DNA of 64,000 nucleotides from Desulfovibrio sp. Marseille-P6017 (GTDB lineage: Bacteria > Bacillota_A > Clostridia > Peptostreptococcales > Peptostreptococcaceae): assembly GCA_900604495.1 (NCBI GenBank), contig UWOR01000002.1:124001-188000 (forward strand). Direction: 5' to 3'. The notes under the pieces were generated by a model that saw only the letters and a program-made list of their open reading frames with translations, did not search any database and had not been told where the DNA came from. Of this stretch, positions 55,675 to 64,000 are shown in pieces. Made by a program: the position numbers and the translations under genes. Every line of letters starts with the position of its first letter. Positions within the stretch are counted from its first letter, which is position 1.

Positions 55675-57036
55675 ATGGAGAGTTCATTAAAAAATAATAT
55701 AAGCACATCTGTAAGTAAAAAGGAGTACTTTGGATATTTTGCTTATGGATTTGGACAATGCTTTAGTTACGGATTAGTTGGTTCATTTATATTATTTTTC
55801 TATACTAATATATTAAAAATATCAGTTGCAGCAGCAAGTACAATATTTTTAATAGCTAGAGTTTGGGATGCAGTAAATGACCCAATGGTAGCAGGGTTTA
55901 TGGATACAAGAAGAACAAAATCAGGTAAATTCAAAGGATATATGAAGTTTGCTCCACTTTTTGTAATGATATCAAGTATATTATGCTTCGTATCTCCAGA
56001 CATATCTACAAGTGGTAAGGTTATATATGCTGGTATTACATATATATTATGGGGAACAGTTTATACAATATCAGATATACCATTTTGGTCATTATCAGCA
56101 GTTATATCAGATGATCCACAAGAAAGAACTAGCTTAGTAACTGCAGCTAACTTAGGAGTTTTTGCAGGTATAGGTATAGTTGGATCAGTATTACCTCCAT
56201 TAGTTATAATGTTTGGAAAAGGTGACTTATCTAAAGGATATTTACTAGGTGTTATAGCTATAATGGTAGTTGGTTATGCATTTATGATGTTTGGATATTC
56301 TACTATAAGAGAAAGAGTAGAGCCATCTAAAGCAGAAAAAGTTGCAGTAAAAGATGTTGTAAATACTTTAAAAGCAAATAAACATTTATTCAAAATGTTA
56401 ATAATATTCTTTATGAATTTATTTATGAATATTGTAAACGGAATGGTAATATACTTCTTTACTTATAATATGGGAAATGATGGACTTATGACTATATTTG
56501 GTATAGTAGGAACTGCAAGTGCGCTAGGGTTCTTCTTTATACCAATGTTAACTAAGAAGTTTAAGAAAAAACATATATTATTAGGAATTGCTTCAATTGA
56601 TATAGCAGTAAGAGTAGCTCTTTACTTAATGGGGTACGATAATGCAACGTTATTAATGATAATGCTTGCTGCAACACAATTCTTACATGCATCTGCAGGT
56701 CCTATAATGTCTACTATGATAGCAGAAACTATAGAATATAGTGAAGTACAAACTGGCAAAAGATGTGAAGCTATAATATTTAGTGGACAAACATTTACTG
56801 GGAAACTTGCAGCAGCAATATCAGGAGCTTTAAGTGGAGCAGTATTAACATTTATAGGATATAATGCTAATGTTTCAGTACAATCACCAGAAACACTTAA
56901 TGGATTATTCTTAGCTATATCTATAATTCCTGTATTAGGATCAGTTATAAGAATAATAGTACTATCTACATATAAATATACAGAAGACGAATATAAAAAC
57001 GACTTAGAAATATTAAAAAATAGAAAAGCAATATAA
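55675..57036 (+). CDS. Glycoside-pentoside-hexuronide (GPH):cation symporter
   Basis: 453 residues with 12 membrane helices. GPH features are EYFGYFAYGFGQCFSYGL at the first helix, ARVWDAVNDPMVAGFMDTRRTK (the Asp pair of the cation site), SKGYLLG and SGQTFTGKLAAAISGA. It imports the glycoside with Na+ or H+, to be cut by the GH2 enzyme encoded 20 bases upstream. Melibiose/LacS/UidB-like members share this fold; the substrate is unknown. Confidence 0.9.
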   Translation: MESSLKNNISTSVSKKEYFGYFAYGFGQCFSYGLVGSFILFFYTNILKISVAAASTIFLIARVWDAVNDPMVAGFMDTRRTKSGKFKGYMKFAPLFVMISSILCFVSPDISTSGKVIYAGITYILWGTVYTISDIPFWSLSAVISDDPQERTSLVTAANLGVFAGIGIVGSVLPPLVIMFGKGDLSKGYLLGVIAIMVVGYAFMMFGYSTIRERVEPSKAEKVAVKDVVNTLKANKHLFKMLIIFFMNLFMNIVNGMVIYFFTYNMGNDGLMTIFGIVGTASALGFFFIPMLTKKFKKKHILLGIASIDIAVRVALYLMGYDNATLLMIMLAATQFLHASAGPIMSTMIAETIEYSEVQTGKRCEAIIFSGQTFTGKLAAAISGALSGAVLTFIGYNANVSVQSPETLNGLFLAISIIPVLGSVIRIIVLSTYKYTEDEYKNDLEILKNRKAI

Positions 57037-57045
57037 TATAAATCA

Positions 57046-57095
57046 TAAGAAATAGATAAGAATTATTAAATATAACTCTTATCTATTTCTAGTTA
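57046..57095 (+). terminator. Hairpin between the symporter and epimerase genes
   Basis: AGAAATAGATAAGA / TCTTATCTATTTCT arms. Only a weak T run follows, so it may be partial. Confidence 0.65.
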
Positions 57096-57115
57096 TATAA
57101 AAATGGGAGAGATAA

Positions 57116-58156
57116 ATGAGTATACTAAAAACAGAATTTGGAATTGATAAAAACAAAAATAAAATATATGAATTTAAATTAGAAAATAAAAAAGGGAATT
57201 ATATAACAGTTTTAAACTATGGAGCAACAATAAGAAATATAGTTATATCAGATAAAAATAGTGAAAAAGTTGATGTATGCCTTGGATATAAAACAATATC
57301 AGAATACGAAAATAATGATGGATACTTAGGAGCTGTTGTAGGTAGACATGCAAATCGTATAAAAGAAGGTAAATTTAAACTTAACGAAAAAGTATACAAC
57401 TTGGCAACTAATGATAGAGGTAATCACCTACATGGTGGAGATAAGGGATTTGATAAACATATATGGGAATATGAAGTAAAGGATAACAAGCTAGTCTTAA
57501 AAAGAGAATCAAAACATTTAGAAGAAGGATATCCAGGAAACTTAATTGTAAAAGTTGAATATGAATTTAATGATGAGAATGAATTAATAATAAACTACGA
57601 AGGAAAAAGTGATGAAGATACTGTAGTAAATCTTACTAACCATACATATTTTAATTTAAATGGAGAAAGTAGTGGAACTATATTAAATCATACGTTAAGT
57701 TTAGAATCCAGTTATTATACTGAGAATGATGAAAAATGCTTACCGACAGGAGAAATATTAAGTGTAGAAAATACGCCTTTTGACTTTAGATGTGAAAAGC
57801 AAATTGGAAAAGATATTAATGATACATATGTACAATTAAAAAATGGAGTAGGGTATGATCATAACTATATATTAGATTCAAAGCAAGATTTAAAATATGC
57901 AGGCTTTTTATGTGGAGATGAAAGCAATATAAAAATGGATCTTTACACTACTTGTCCAGCAGTTCAATTTTATAGTGGGAATGTATTATCAAATCGTCTT
58001 GGAAAAAATGGAGTTAATTACAATGAAAGATACGGGTTATGCCTAGAAACACAGTATTATCCAAATGCATTAGAGCATAAGCATTTTCCATCTGTAGTAT
58101 TAAAAAAGAATGATTTATTTAAGGAAAAGACAATTTATAAATTCTCATTAAAATAA
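57116..58156 (+). CDS. galM: Aldose 1-epimerase (galactose mutarotase)
   Basis: 346 residues. Mutarotase landmarks are NYGATIRNI, VGRHANRIKEGKF (general base region), NHLHGGDKGFDKHIWE with catalytic His, TNHTYFNLNGES and the catalytic Glu in YGLCLETQYYPNALEH. It interconverts anomers of the sugar released by GH2, such as galactose or glucose. It belongs to the same locus but may have its own transcript because of the intervening hairpin. Confidence 0.92.
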   Translation: MSILKTEFGIDKNKNKIYEFKLENKKGNYITVLNYGATIRNIVISDKNSEKVDVCLGYKTISEYENNDGYLGAVVGRHANRIKEGKFKLNEKVYNLATNDRGNHLHGGDKGFDKHIWEYEVKDNKLVLKRESKHLEEGYPGNLIVKVEYEFNDENELIINYEGKSDEDTVVNLTNHTYFNLNGESSGTILNHTLSLESSYYTENDEKCLPTGEILSVENTPFDFRCEKQIGKDINDTYVQLKNGVGYDHNYILDSKQDLKYAGFLCGDESNIKMDLYTTCPAVQFYSGNVLSNRLGKNGVNYNERYGLCLETQYYPNALEHKHFPSVVLKKNDLFKEKTIYKFSLK

Positions 58157-58182
58157 TATAAATTTAAATAGAAATATAAAAG

Positions 58183-58220
58183 ATTCTAAAAGTTCATATT
58201 GAACTTTTAGAATTTTTTTT
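58183..58220 (+). terminator. Terminator of the glycoside locus
   Basis: ATTCTAAAAGTTCA / TGAACTTTTAGAAT and T8. Confidence 0.92.
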
Positions 58221-58278
58221 AGGACAAGCACCTAAAAATAATTTTTAAATATAATAATTAATAATTATATATAATTAG

Positions 58279-58632
58279 GTGGTGATTTATATTAAAACTG
58301 CAACTAATATAGGTAAATGTCCTGAATGTGGCGAACATGTTGACTTAAGAATATTTAAATCAAAAATGACAAGCATAGCTATAATAATATTATTAATTGC
58401 AGTATCATTATTAATATTAATAGGAGCTATATATGAACCAATGATAGAATTGGTATCAGTAATTATACTATTAGCATCTATATTATATTTTAAGTTATCA
58501 TTAATATTGATATATGTATTGTTCTTTAAATTAGGATTATATATAGTACCAGCATTTCGATGTAAAAAATGTGGAGCATTAATTAAATTTTCTAAAGATG
58601 AATATGAAAATATTAAAGGAACAATAGAGTAA
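58279..58632 (+). CDS. Membrane protein with split zinc ribbon
   Basis: 117 residues. Two Cys pairs, CPECGEH near residue 14 and CKKCGALI near residue 96, flank two or three membrane helices (30-50, 55-85). The ends can form a single zinc ribbon on one side of the membrane, like other zinc-ribbon membrane proteins. The only in-frame GTG codons (58279, 58282) overlap the AGGTGGTGA ribosome binding site; translation may really begin at the ATT 58291. The role is unknown. Confidence 0.65.
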   Translation: MVIYIKTATNIGKCPECGEHVDLRIFKSKMTSIAIIILLIAVSLLILIGAIYEPMIELVSVIILLASILYFKLSLILIYVLFFKLGLYIVPAFRCKKCGALIKFSKDEYENIKGTIE

Positions 58633-58740
58633 ACATATATAGAAGGATAAACTATTTAATTTTTAATGGAATTATATTTACTAATATAAAATTTGAAAGT
58701 TTAGCAAGAATTAATATAAACTTAATGGATTATTAAAGTG

Positions 58741-58776
58741 TAAGGATATGCAAAAACAAAAATGCATATCCTTTTT
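58741..58776 (+). terminator. Terminator before the TetR gene
   Basis: AAGGATATGCA / TGCATATCCTT with T tail. Confidence 0.85.
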
Positions 58777-58876
58777 ATCTAATTTAGATAGTAATCAATA
58801 AAAATAAACTTTTTATTATTTAATAATTATAAAGTTACTGTATTAATTGACATGATAAAATAAAGGTGATATATTA

Positions 58877-58896
58877 TATACCAAACGGTCGGTATA
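58877..58896. promoter_or_regulatory. TetR-type operator
   Basis: TATACCAAACGGTCGGTATA, a 20-base near-palindrome 17 bases before the TetR start, matching the ACCGACC(N)GGT-type operators of TetR regulators. Confidence 0.75.
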
Positions 58897-58912
58897 GAAA
58901 GGGTAGAAATTA

Positions 58913-59509
58913 ATGACTAAAAATAGTACTAAGGAAAATTTAATTAAAGCTATGTATAAATTAATTGCTGAAGAAGGTTATGAAAAAGCATCTATAAACA
59001 AGATTTGTACATTAGCTGGTGTGAAAAAGCCAACATTTTATCATTATTTTAATTCAAAAGAAGAAGTATTTATTAATATAATTAAAGAAACATATCCATC
59101 TAACTTTGGTATTATTTTAGATGAAATAAAGTCTATTACATCAATTGAAGATTATAAAAAAGCATTATATGAGTATGGTGATAAGTTTATTGAATCATAT
59201 GAAGAAGATATAGATATACGCAAAATTTGTGCTGAAATAGATTTACAAACAACTAGAATTGATGAAGCAAAAAAGATAGTAGATGAATGTGAAAATATTA
59301 TAGCAGATAATTTGTACAAAATTGCTTTGCATGGTAGGGAAATAGGTGCATTTAGTAAAGAAGCAGACCTTAAAACATTTTCTCAAAATATACATAATAT
59401 GATCATAGGTTTAGATAAATCATTTATTTGTAATATTAAAATTGATGCAAGAAAGATTTGGAGATTTAATATTGATGCTATGTTTGCACTTTGTAAGGAG
59501 ATAAGATAA
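58913..59509 (+). CDS. TetR/AcrR family regulator
   Basis: 198 residues. The N-terminal helix-turn-helix is complete (ENLIKAMYKLIAEEGYEKASINKICTLAGVKKPTFYHYFNSKEEVF). The C-terminal ligand domain is all helical. It should repress its own operon through the operator at 58877-58896. The start of the MATE gene overlaps its last base, so they are co-transcribed and the ligand is likely a pump substrate. Confidence 0.92.
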   Translation: MTKNSTKENLIKAMYKLIAEEGYEKASINKICTLAGVKKPTFYHYFNSKEEVFINIIKETYPSNFGIILDEIKSITSIEDYKKALYEYGDKFIESYEEDIDIRKICAEIDLQTTRIDEAKKIVDECENIIADNLYKIALHGREIGAFSKEADLKTFSQNIHNMIIGLDKSFICNIKIDARKIWRFNIDAMFALCKEIR

Positions 59510-60843
59510 TGAATCAAGAACATTTTGGAATAATGGAACCGAAAAAGTTATTTGCTAAGCTAGCAGTACCAAGTTTAATTAGTATGCTATTTTCATCTAT
59601 ATATATGATGGCAGATGGAATATTTGTTGGTAAAGTAATAGGAAGTAAGGCTTTAGCAGCTATAAATCTTGTATTTCCAATAATTATGATTGTTTTTGCA
59701 TTTGGAGATATGATAGCATCAGGAGCAGCTGTAAAGATAGGGATTAAACTAGGTGAAAAGAAAGAAGAAGAAGCAAGTGAAATTTTCTCAGTAGCCATTT
59801 TATTTATATTCATTTTAAATATTGTTTTTGCAGCCTTAAGTTTAATTTTTGCAAGAGATATTATTTTTATTTTAATTAAAGATAAGCAACTTGCAGAGCA
59901 TGCATATAAGTTTGCTTATGTTTTTATTTGGTTCTTACCAATTATAGCTCCTTTTTTTGCTATAGATAATTATTTAAGAATATGTGGTAAGGCTAATATG
60001 AGTATGTGGATAAATATAAGTGTATCAGTACTTAATATTATTCTAGATGCTATTTTTATAGGATATTTAAAACTAGGGATAGAATACGCAGCTCTTGCTA
60101 GTTCATTAAGTATGTCTATTGGAACAGTAATTTTAATATATCCTTTTATTATGAAAAAAGTAGTACTTAAATTTACAAAACCAAAAATAAAAATAAAAGA
60201 GATATTAGGAATTATTTACAATGGTAGTTCAGAATTTTTTAGTAATATTTCTGGATCTGTTATGGCAATTATTATGAATATTTTTTTACTTCATTTTGGT
60301 GGAGCAGTAGGAGTAGCGGCATATTCTATTGTTATGTATATAGAATCATTAATTGTACCAATGCTTTTTGGAATGATAGATTCTGTACAACCTGTTATTA
60401 GTTATAACTATGGTGCTAAAAATAATAAACGTATAATGACTTTTTTCAAAATAACTTGTACTGTAGCACTTACTATTTCTATTTTAACAATGATTATAAT
60501 ATTTGTATTTCCTAATTTTTTAGTTAGATTGTTTTCTTCTAAGTCAGACATAGCTGTCATAAACATGGCTAAGAAGGCACTACTTTTATATGCACCATCA
60601 TATTTATTTATTTGGTTTATTATGACGGTAAGTGGATTTTTGACAGGACTTGAAAAAGCTACTTCATCTATTGTACTTATGTTAGCAGAGTCAGTAGTAT
60701 TACCATTATTTATGACTTTAGTTTTAACTAAATTTATTGGTGTTTATGGAATATTTGTAACTCCAACAATTAGTGGGGCAATATCTGTAGTTGTTGCTCT
60801 TATTCTTTGGAGAAAATGTATCAAAAATGAAATGAACCTTTAA
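59509..60843 (+). CDS. MATE family efflux transporter
   Basis: 444 residues, 12 helices. Begins EHFGIMEPKKLFAKLAVPSLIS; further motifs are SMLFSSIYMMADGIFVGKVIG, GKANMSMWINISVSV and NYGAKNNKRI. It exports a toxic compound with Na+ or H+ exchange. Regulation by the TetR gene immediately upstream is likely. It shares less similarity with the two other MATE proteins in this window than they share with each other, by eye. Confidence 0.9.
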   Translation: MNQEHFGIMEPKKLFAKLAVPSLISMLFSSIYMMADGIFVGKVIGSKALAAINLVFPIIMIVFAFGDMIASGAAVKIGIKLGEKKEEEASEIFSVAILFIFILNIVFAALSLIFARDIIFILIKDKQLAEHAYKFAYVFIWFLPIIAPFFAIDNYLRICGKANMSMWINISVSVLNIILDAIFIGYLKLGIEYAALASSLSMSIGTVILIYPFIMKKVVLKFTKPKIKIKEILGIIYNGSSEFFSNISGSVMAIIMNIFLLHFGGAVGVAAYSIVMYIESLIVPMLFGMIDSVQPVISYNYGAKNNKRIMTFFKITCTVALTISILTMIIIFVFPNFLVRLFSSKSDIAVINMAKKALLLYAPSYLFIWFIMTVSGFLTGLEKATSSIVLMLAESVVLPLFMTLVLTKFIGVYGIFVTPTISGAISVVVALILWRKCIKNEMNL

Positions 60844-60875
60844 TATAGGATAATAAAAAAGGAATAATTCAGAGA

Positions 60876-60923
60876 CAAAATAAAGTAAAGGTAGCATAGC
60901 ATTGCGACCTTTACTTTATTTTG
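60876..60923. terminator. Bidirectional terminator overlapping the mscL stop
   Basis: 17-base perfect stem with arms CAAAATAAAGTAAAGGT and complement. Confidence 0.9.
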
Positions 60924-61306
60924 TTTTTTAGTAAATCACGTATCTCTTCTAATAAGGCTATATCATCAGGTTTTGAAGGTTCACTATTTAAACTTATAGC
61001 ATCTCCTTTTTTTATTTTATTTACCATCTTAACAAATAAAAACAATATAATTGTTATTAATAATAAATTCATTAAATTATCAATAAAACTTCCTATAGCA
61101 ATAGAAGCACCACCATTTCCAATAGGTATTGTATAATCTTTATAATCACTAATTTTAAAGAAAATACTAATTATAGGCATAACTAAGTCAGAAACTACAG
61201 ATGATATAACTTTAGAAAAAGTATTTCCTATAATAACACCTAAAGCAAAATCGATTACTTTACCTTTGGTAATAAAATTTCTAAATTCTACTAAAAATTC
61301 ACTCAT
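60911..61306 (-). CDS. mscL: Large-conductance mechanosensitive channel
   Basis: 131 residues, standard length. N-terminal helix EFRNFITKGKVIDFALGVIIG, first pore helix with AKVISSVVSDLVMP-like segment, GASIAIGSFIDNLMNLLLITIILFLFVKMVN, and the C-terminal helix LLEEIRDLLKNK. It forms a pentameric channel that opens under osmotic downshock. Single gene with GGAGG-type ribosome binding site (minus strand). Confidence 0.95.
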   Translation of the reverse strand: MSEFLVEFRNFITKGKVIDFALGVIIGNTFSKVISSVVSDLVMPIISIFFKISDYKDYTIPIGNGGASIAIGSFIDNLMNLLLITIILFLFVKMVNKIKKGDAISLNSEPSKPDDIALLEEIRDLLKNKIK

Positions 61307-61489
61307 GATAATCCTCCGTATTAAAGTTATATAAATTTAATATGAGTAAATAATATACATTCTATTCTTATTTAAAATAATAAGATGAGTATAAAAATAT
61401 ATGTAAAATTAAGAAGTTAATAACTAGTATAATTGTCTAAGCTATATTATAATTGAACAATCGAACCTATTAACTATGAGGAGACTTTT

Positions 61490-61890
61490 ATGAGAAATGA
61501 CAAAAATATAAAAGATGTTATATTAATGATAATTGCTGGAATTATACTAATTTCAATAATTTATGGATTTATATTTTTTTTCGGAGGATCTATTTTATTA
61601 TTATTTGGACTAAAATACGATAGTTTTTGGTCTTTGGCGAAGTTTTTTGGAGTATTATTGATTTTAAGTATACCAATAGATTTTATAGTGGTATGCTTTT
61701 TAAAGGTATTAAAAGAGATAAAAGGATTAACAGATATTCAACATAATATATTATATTTTATATTAGATATACCATTAACTATGATTATAATTGAATGTCA
61801 GAATACCTTATTAAAGGTGTTTCTTGTTCAATGTTAACTGCATTTATATTTTCTATAATAACTTATTTATTTAATTTATTTTTTAGATAA
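61490..61890 (+). pseudogene. YrvL-like regulatory membrane protein, frameshifted near the end
   Basis: Frame from ATG 61490 gives 115 residues ending CQNTLLKVFLVQC at 61837. In the +1 frame the sequence continues EYLIKGVSCSMLTAFIFSII to TAA 61888-61890, a natural-looking last helix. So a one-base change near 61799-61803 has broken the tail. The hydrophobic pattern (three to four helices, FFFGGSILLLFGLKYDSF) resembles the YrvL family, which affects membrane lipid or signal functions in Bacillus; the match is weak. AGGAG ribosome binding site. Confidence 0.55.
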
Positions 61891-61913
61891 AAAGATAAGT
61901 GAAGAATAGCTAT

Positions 61914-61957
61914 TATAATAAGAACTCTAATATGATAATTATATTGGAGTTCTTATT
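61914..61957. terminator. Bidirectional terminator
   Basis: AATAAGAACTCTAATAT / ATATTGGAGTTCTTATT arms, between convergent genes. Confidence 0.88.
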
Positions 61958-61976
61958 ATAATTTATTTAGATTATA

Positions 61977-63341
61977 TTAATTTGCAATATCTAATATCAT
62001 ATCTTCTTTTTTTGATTTTCTTGATAAAAATACAAAGAAAGATACACATAATATAATTTGAATTAAAGTAGATATTGGTGTTGCAAGACCTACTTTAAAT
62101 AAAGATACAGGTTCTAGCTTACTCATTAAATATGATACAGGTATTCTAACGCAAAAAGCACCGACTATACCTTGAATCATAACAAATGTTGTTTTGCCAC
62201 ATCCATTGAAATATCCAACCATACTAAACATGATAGCAGTAAATAAACAGTCAACTCCATAAGCTTTCATATAATCCCAAGAAGCTAAAATAACAGCATC
62301 ATCTTTAGAGAATATTCCTGAAAGTAAATTTCCATGTAAGAATGTAATATAAAACATTAAAACTCCACAGCATAAAGATGATAATACAGCATAGAATAAA
62401 ACTTTTTTAGCTCTATCATACTTCATAGCACCATAGTTTTGTGCCACAAATGCAGATACTGATTGAGAGAATGATAATGGTATTAACATTATAAATCCAA
62501 CCAACTTTTCAGCAACACCTATACCTGCTGATGCAATTACTCCCATTGAGTTACCTATCATCATAATTACTAAAAATGATAAGTTTACAAGGACATCTTG
62601 TAGAGCTATTGGAGCACCATATTTAATTATTTGTGAAGTTAAATTCTTATGGAACTTTATACTTTTTTTAGAAAACTCAAAAGGAAGTCCGCGTTTTTTT
62701 ATTAATATTAAAGATAAAATTACACTAGTTGATTGAGCCAAAACAGTAGCACAAGCTGCACCTGTTGCTGCCATTTTAAATACACCAACGAATATTAAAT
62801 CACCTATAATATTTGTTATACAAGCTATACCAACTGTTATAAATGGTGTTTTTGAATCTCCAAGACCCCTAAATACTCCTCCAATAACATTATAAGAAAT
62901 TACGAAAACTGCACCCATAGCACAAATTCTTATATATGAAGTTGTATTATTAAAAGCTTCTGCTGGAGCATGCATTAAAGTTGCAATAGAAGGTGCAAAG
63001 CTAACAACAGTAATAGTTATAATTATAGCTAGAACAGCAAATATTGAAATACCACTTCCTACAACATTTCCTGCTTCTTCTCTTTTTCCTTCGCCAAGTT
63101 TTTGTCCTATTAATATAGTAACTCCCATAGTAAGTCCAGTAATCATTGATGTTATAGCAAGCATTACCTGACTTCCAGTTGAAACAGCAGATACATCAGC
63201 AGCATTACCAAACTGCCCAACTATAAGTAAATCTACAGCTCCATACATAGTCTGTAAAAACAGAGCCATTAGTATTGGTATTGTAAATTTTAATAAAGGT
63301 GAAAATATTTTACCTTCTGTAAAATTAGATACTTTTGTCAT
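61977..63341 (-). CDS. MATE family efflux transporter (MarR-linked)
   Basis: 454 residues, 12 helices. Motifs: TEGKIFSPLLKFTIPILMAL, YGAVDLLIVGQFGNAADVSAV, GGVFRGLGDSKTPFITVG and VAQNYGAMKYDRAKKV. An AAGGAG site lies upstream on the minus strand. It follows a MarR gene by 77 bases with an operator-like GTTTTGCACAAAAC between, so it is probably derepressed with the regulator. Substrate unknown. Confidence 0.9.
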   Translation of the reverse strand: MTKVSNFTEGKIFSPLLKFTIPILMALFLQTMYGAVDLLIVGQFGNAADVSAVSTGSQVMLAITSMITGLTMGVTILIGQKLGEGKREEAGNVVGSGISIFAVLAIIITITVVSFAPSIATLMHAPAEAFNNTTSYIRICAMGAVFVISYNVIGGVFRGLGDSKTPFITVGIACITNIIGDLIFVGVFKMAATGAACATVLAQSTSVILSLILIKKRGLPFEFSKKSIKFHKNLTSQIIKYGAPIALQDVLVNLSFLVIMMIGNSMGVIASAGIGVAEKLVGFIMLIPLSFSQSVSAFVAQNYGAMKYDRAKKVLFYAVLSSLCCGVLMFYITFLHGNLLSGIFSKDDAVILASWDYMKAYGVDCLFTAIMFSMVGYFNGCGKTTFVMIQGIVGAFCVRIPVSYLMSKLEPVSLFKVGLATPISTLIQIILCVSFFVFLSRKSKKEDMILDIAN

Positions 63342-63366
63342 ATATCAATCTCCTTACTTAAATTAA

Positions 63367-63380
63367 GTTTTGCACAAAAC
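63367..63380. promoter_or_regulatory. MarR-type operator, downstream copy
   Basis: GTTTTG-CA-CAAAAC, exact arms, in the marR-MATE gap. Confidence 0.6.
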
Positions 63381-63418
63381 AATATTTATATAATATCTTA
63401 TAGTCTAGAGATTAAAAA

Positions 63419-63862
63419 TTATTCTAGACTATTTCTCATTTTATTAAGAACTTTATAAAACACTTTTATTTCTTCTTGTGTTAAATCATTAGATAATTTA
63501 TTTTCAATTGAATCAATTGCATTAGAAATTTTCTCGTTAAGTTCTATAGATTTTTCTGTTAAAACTATTTTCTTTAAACGAGCATCTTTAGCAACAGGTA
63601 TTCTTTGAATTAAATCACTTTTCTCCATATTATTTAGCATAAGACTAATAGATGAACGTTTTAAGTCGAATTGTTTTTCTAAGTCTTTTTGAAATATATC
63701 TTTACTTTTTTCTATATTAGAAATAAAATCTATTACATAAGCTTGAGATACAGTTAAATTATCATCTATTGCGTTAATTACAGCAGCATCCATCTTTCTT
63801 GAAATTATGTGGTTTATTTTACTAATATCAAGTCCTAGCTTTAATTTATCTTTATTTATCAT
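63419..63862 (-). CDS. MarR family transcriptional regulator
   Basis: 147 residues from ATG 63862, with AAAGGTGATATT in front; a longer frame begins at 63907 but would run through the operator, so the shorter start is preferred. The winged helix is seen as SKDIFQKDLEKQFDLKRSSISLMLNNMEKSDLIQRIPVAKDARLKKIVLTEKS, with the DxR wing of MarR. First gene of a two-gene operon with the MATE pump. Autoregulation is likely. Confidence 0.92.
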   Translation of the reverse strand: MINKDKLKLGLDISKINHIISRKMDAAVINAIDDNLTVSQAYVIDFISNIEKSKDIFQKDLEKQFDLKRSSISLMLNNMEKSDLIQRIPVAKDARLKKIVLTEKSIELNEKISNAIDSIENKLSNDLTQEEIKVFYKVLNKMRNSLE

Positions 63863-63883
63863 AATATCACCTTTTTTAAATAT

Positions 63884-63897
63884 GTTTTGTACTAAAC
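63884..63897. promoter_or_regulatory. MarR-type operator, upstream copy
   Basis: GTTTTGTACTAAAC, related to the site at 63367. Region 63908-64000 beyond it holds no gene that I can support. Confidence 0.55.
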
Positions 63898-64000
63898 TAT
63901 AATACATAGTATATATATTTGTGTCAATAGTAATTATTAATTATATTATTAAATTAATGTAATTATATACAAAAATAAAATTCGAATTGGAGTATTTGGA

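Noticed and set aside
53873..57036. Glucuronide operon (uidA/uidB)
   Set aside because: The GH2 protein lacks the NxK motif and no hexuronate genes are nearby.
1..64000. Prophage or transposon
   Set aside because: No integrase, capsid, terminase or transposase gene, and no flanking repeats with att-like features, were seen.

Overview
This is a strongly A+T-rich window with tightly packed genes, AGGAGG-type ribosome binding sites, frequent TTG/GTG starts and many rho-independent terminators. Gene families and this style point to a low-GC Firmicute of the Clostridia, most likely a gut member of the Peptostreptococcaceae (a Romboutsia- or Paraclostridium-like organism). That placement is inferred; there is no rRNA or other taxonomic marker, and no tRNA, CRISPR array, transposase or prophage module was seen.

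Layout. (1) 1-5340 is a defence-type island: the tail of an AAA ATPase overlapping a Toprim-domain gene (OLD/PARIS-like pair), a broken bile-acid:sodium-type symporter, then a compact three-gene set matching Zorya type II (MotA-like ZorA, MotB/OmpA-like ZorB, HNH nuclease ZorE). (2) 5350-15950 is mostly housekeeping: an AI-2E-family membrane protein behind a yybP-ykoY (manganese) riboswitch, YhaM exoribonuclease, a cation/proton antiporter, a GNAT, a cysteine-desulfurase-like enzyme, a MATE pump, a PadR/DUF1700/DUF4097 operon and an SPL-type radical SAM enzyme. (3) 16075-24196 is an L-fucose locus: lactaldehyde reductase, a divergent AraC regulator, and an isomerase-kinase-mutarotase-aldolase-permease operon. 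(4) 24300-28720 is a T-box controlled YfcC-family transporter with two M20 amidohydrolases. (5) 28756-31708 is a broken WYL regulator followed by an agr quorum-sensing operon (agrC, a 46-aa agrD with Ser in place of the usual ring Cys, agrB) with a LytTR-type direct repeat at its promoter but no agrA. (6) 31900-36337 is a TerD/TelA/YceG stress module whose yceG carries an internal stop.

(7) 36485-48846 holds an acidic orphan protein, a dicarboxylate/amino-acid symporter behind a PyrR-type attenuator, a deleted guanine deaminase, a HAD phosphatase, a broken HExxH membrane protease, a 1401-aa DUF11 repeat protein, a YHYH-domain exported protein and a zinc-ribbon/double-GNAT pair. (8) 48989-52520 holds a sigma/anti-sigma pair, a nitroreductase, a 29-aa membrane peptide and a cold-shock protein. 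(9) 52663-58156 is a glycoside-use locus: a divergent ArsR-like regulator, GH2 enzyme, GPH symporter and aldose epimerase, with two identical TTAACT-N4-AGTTAA operators. (10) 58279-63862 contains a zinc-ribbon membrane protein, TetR-MATE and MarR-MATE pairs, MscL and a frameshifted YrvL-like gene.

Common threads are RNA-level control (Mn riboswitch, PyrR attenuator, T-box with a duplicated antiterminator/terminator module) and an unusual density of interrupted genes: at least seven loci carry an in-frame stop, frameshift or deletion. This means either real gene decay or sequence error, and it should be settled before function is assigned to them.
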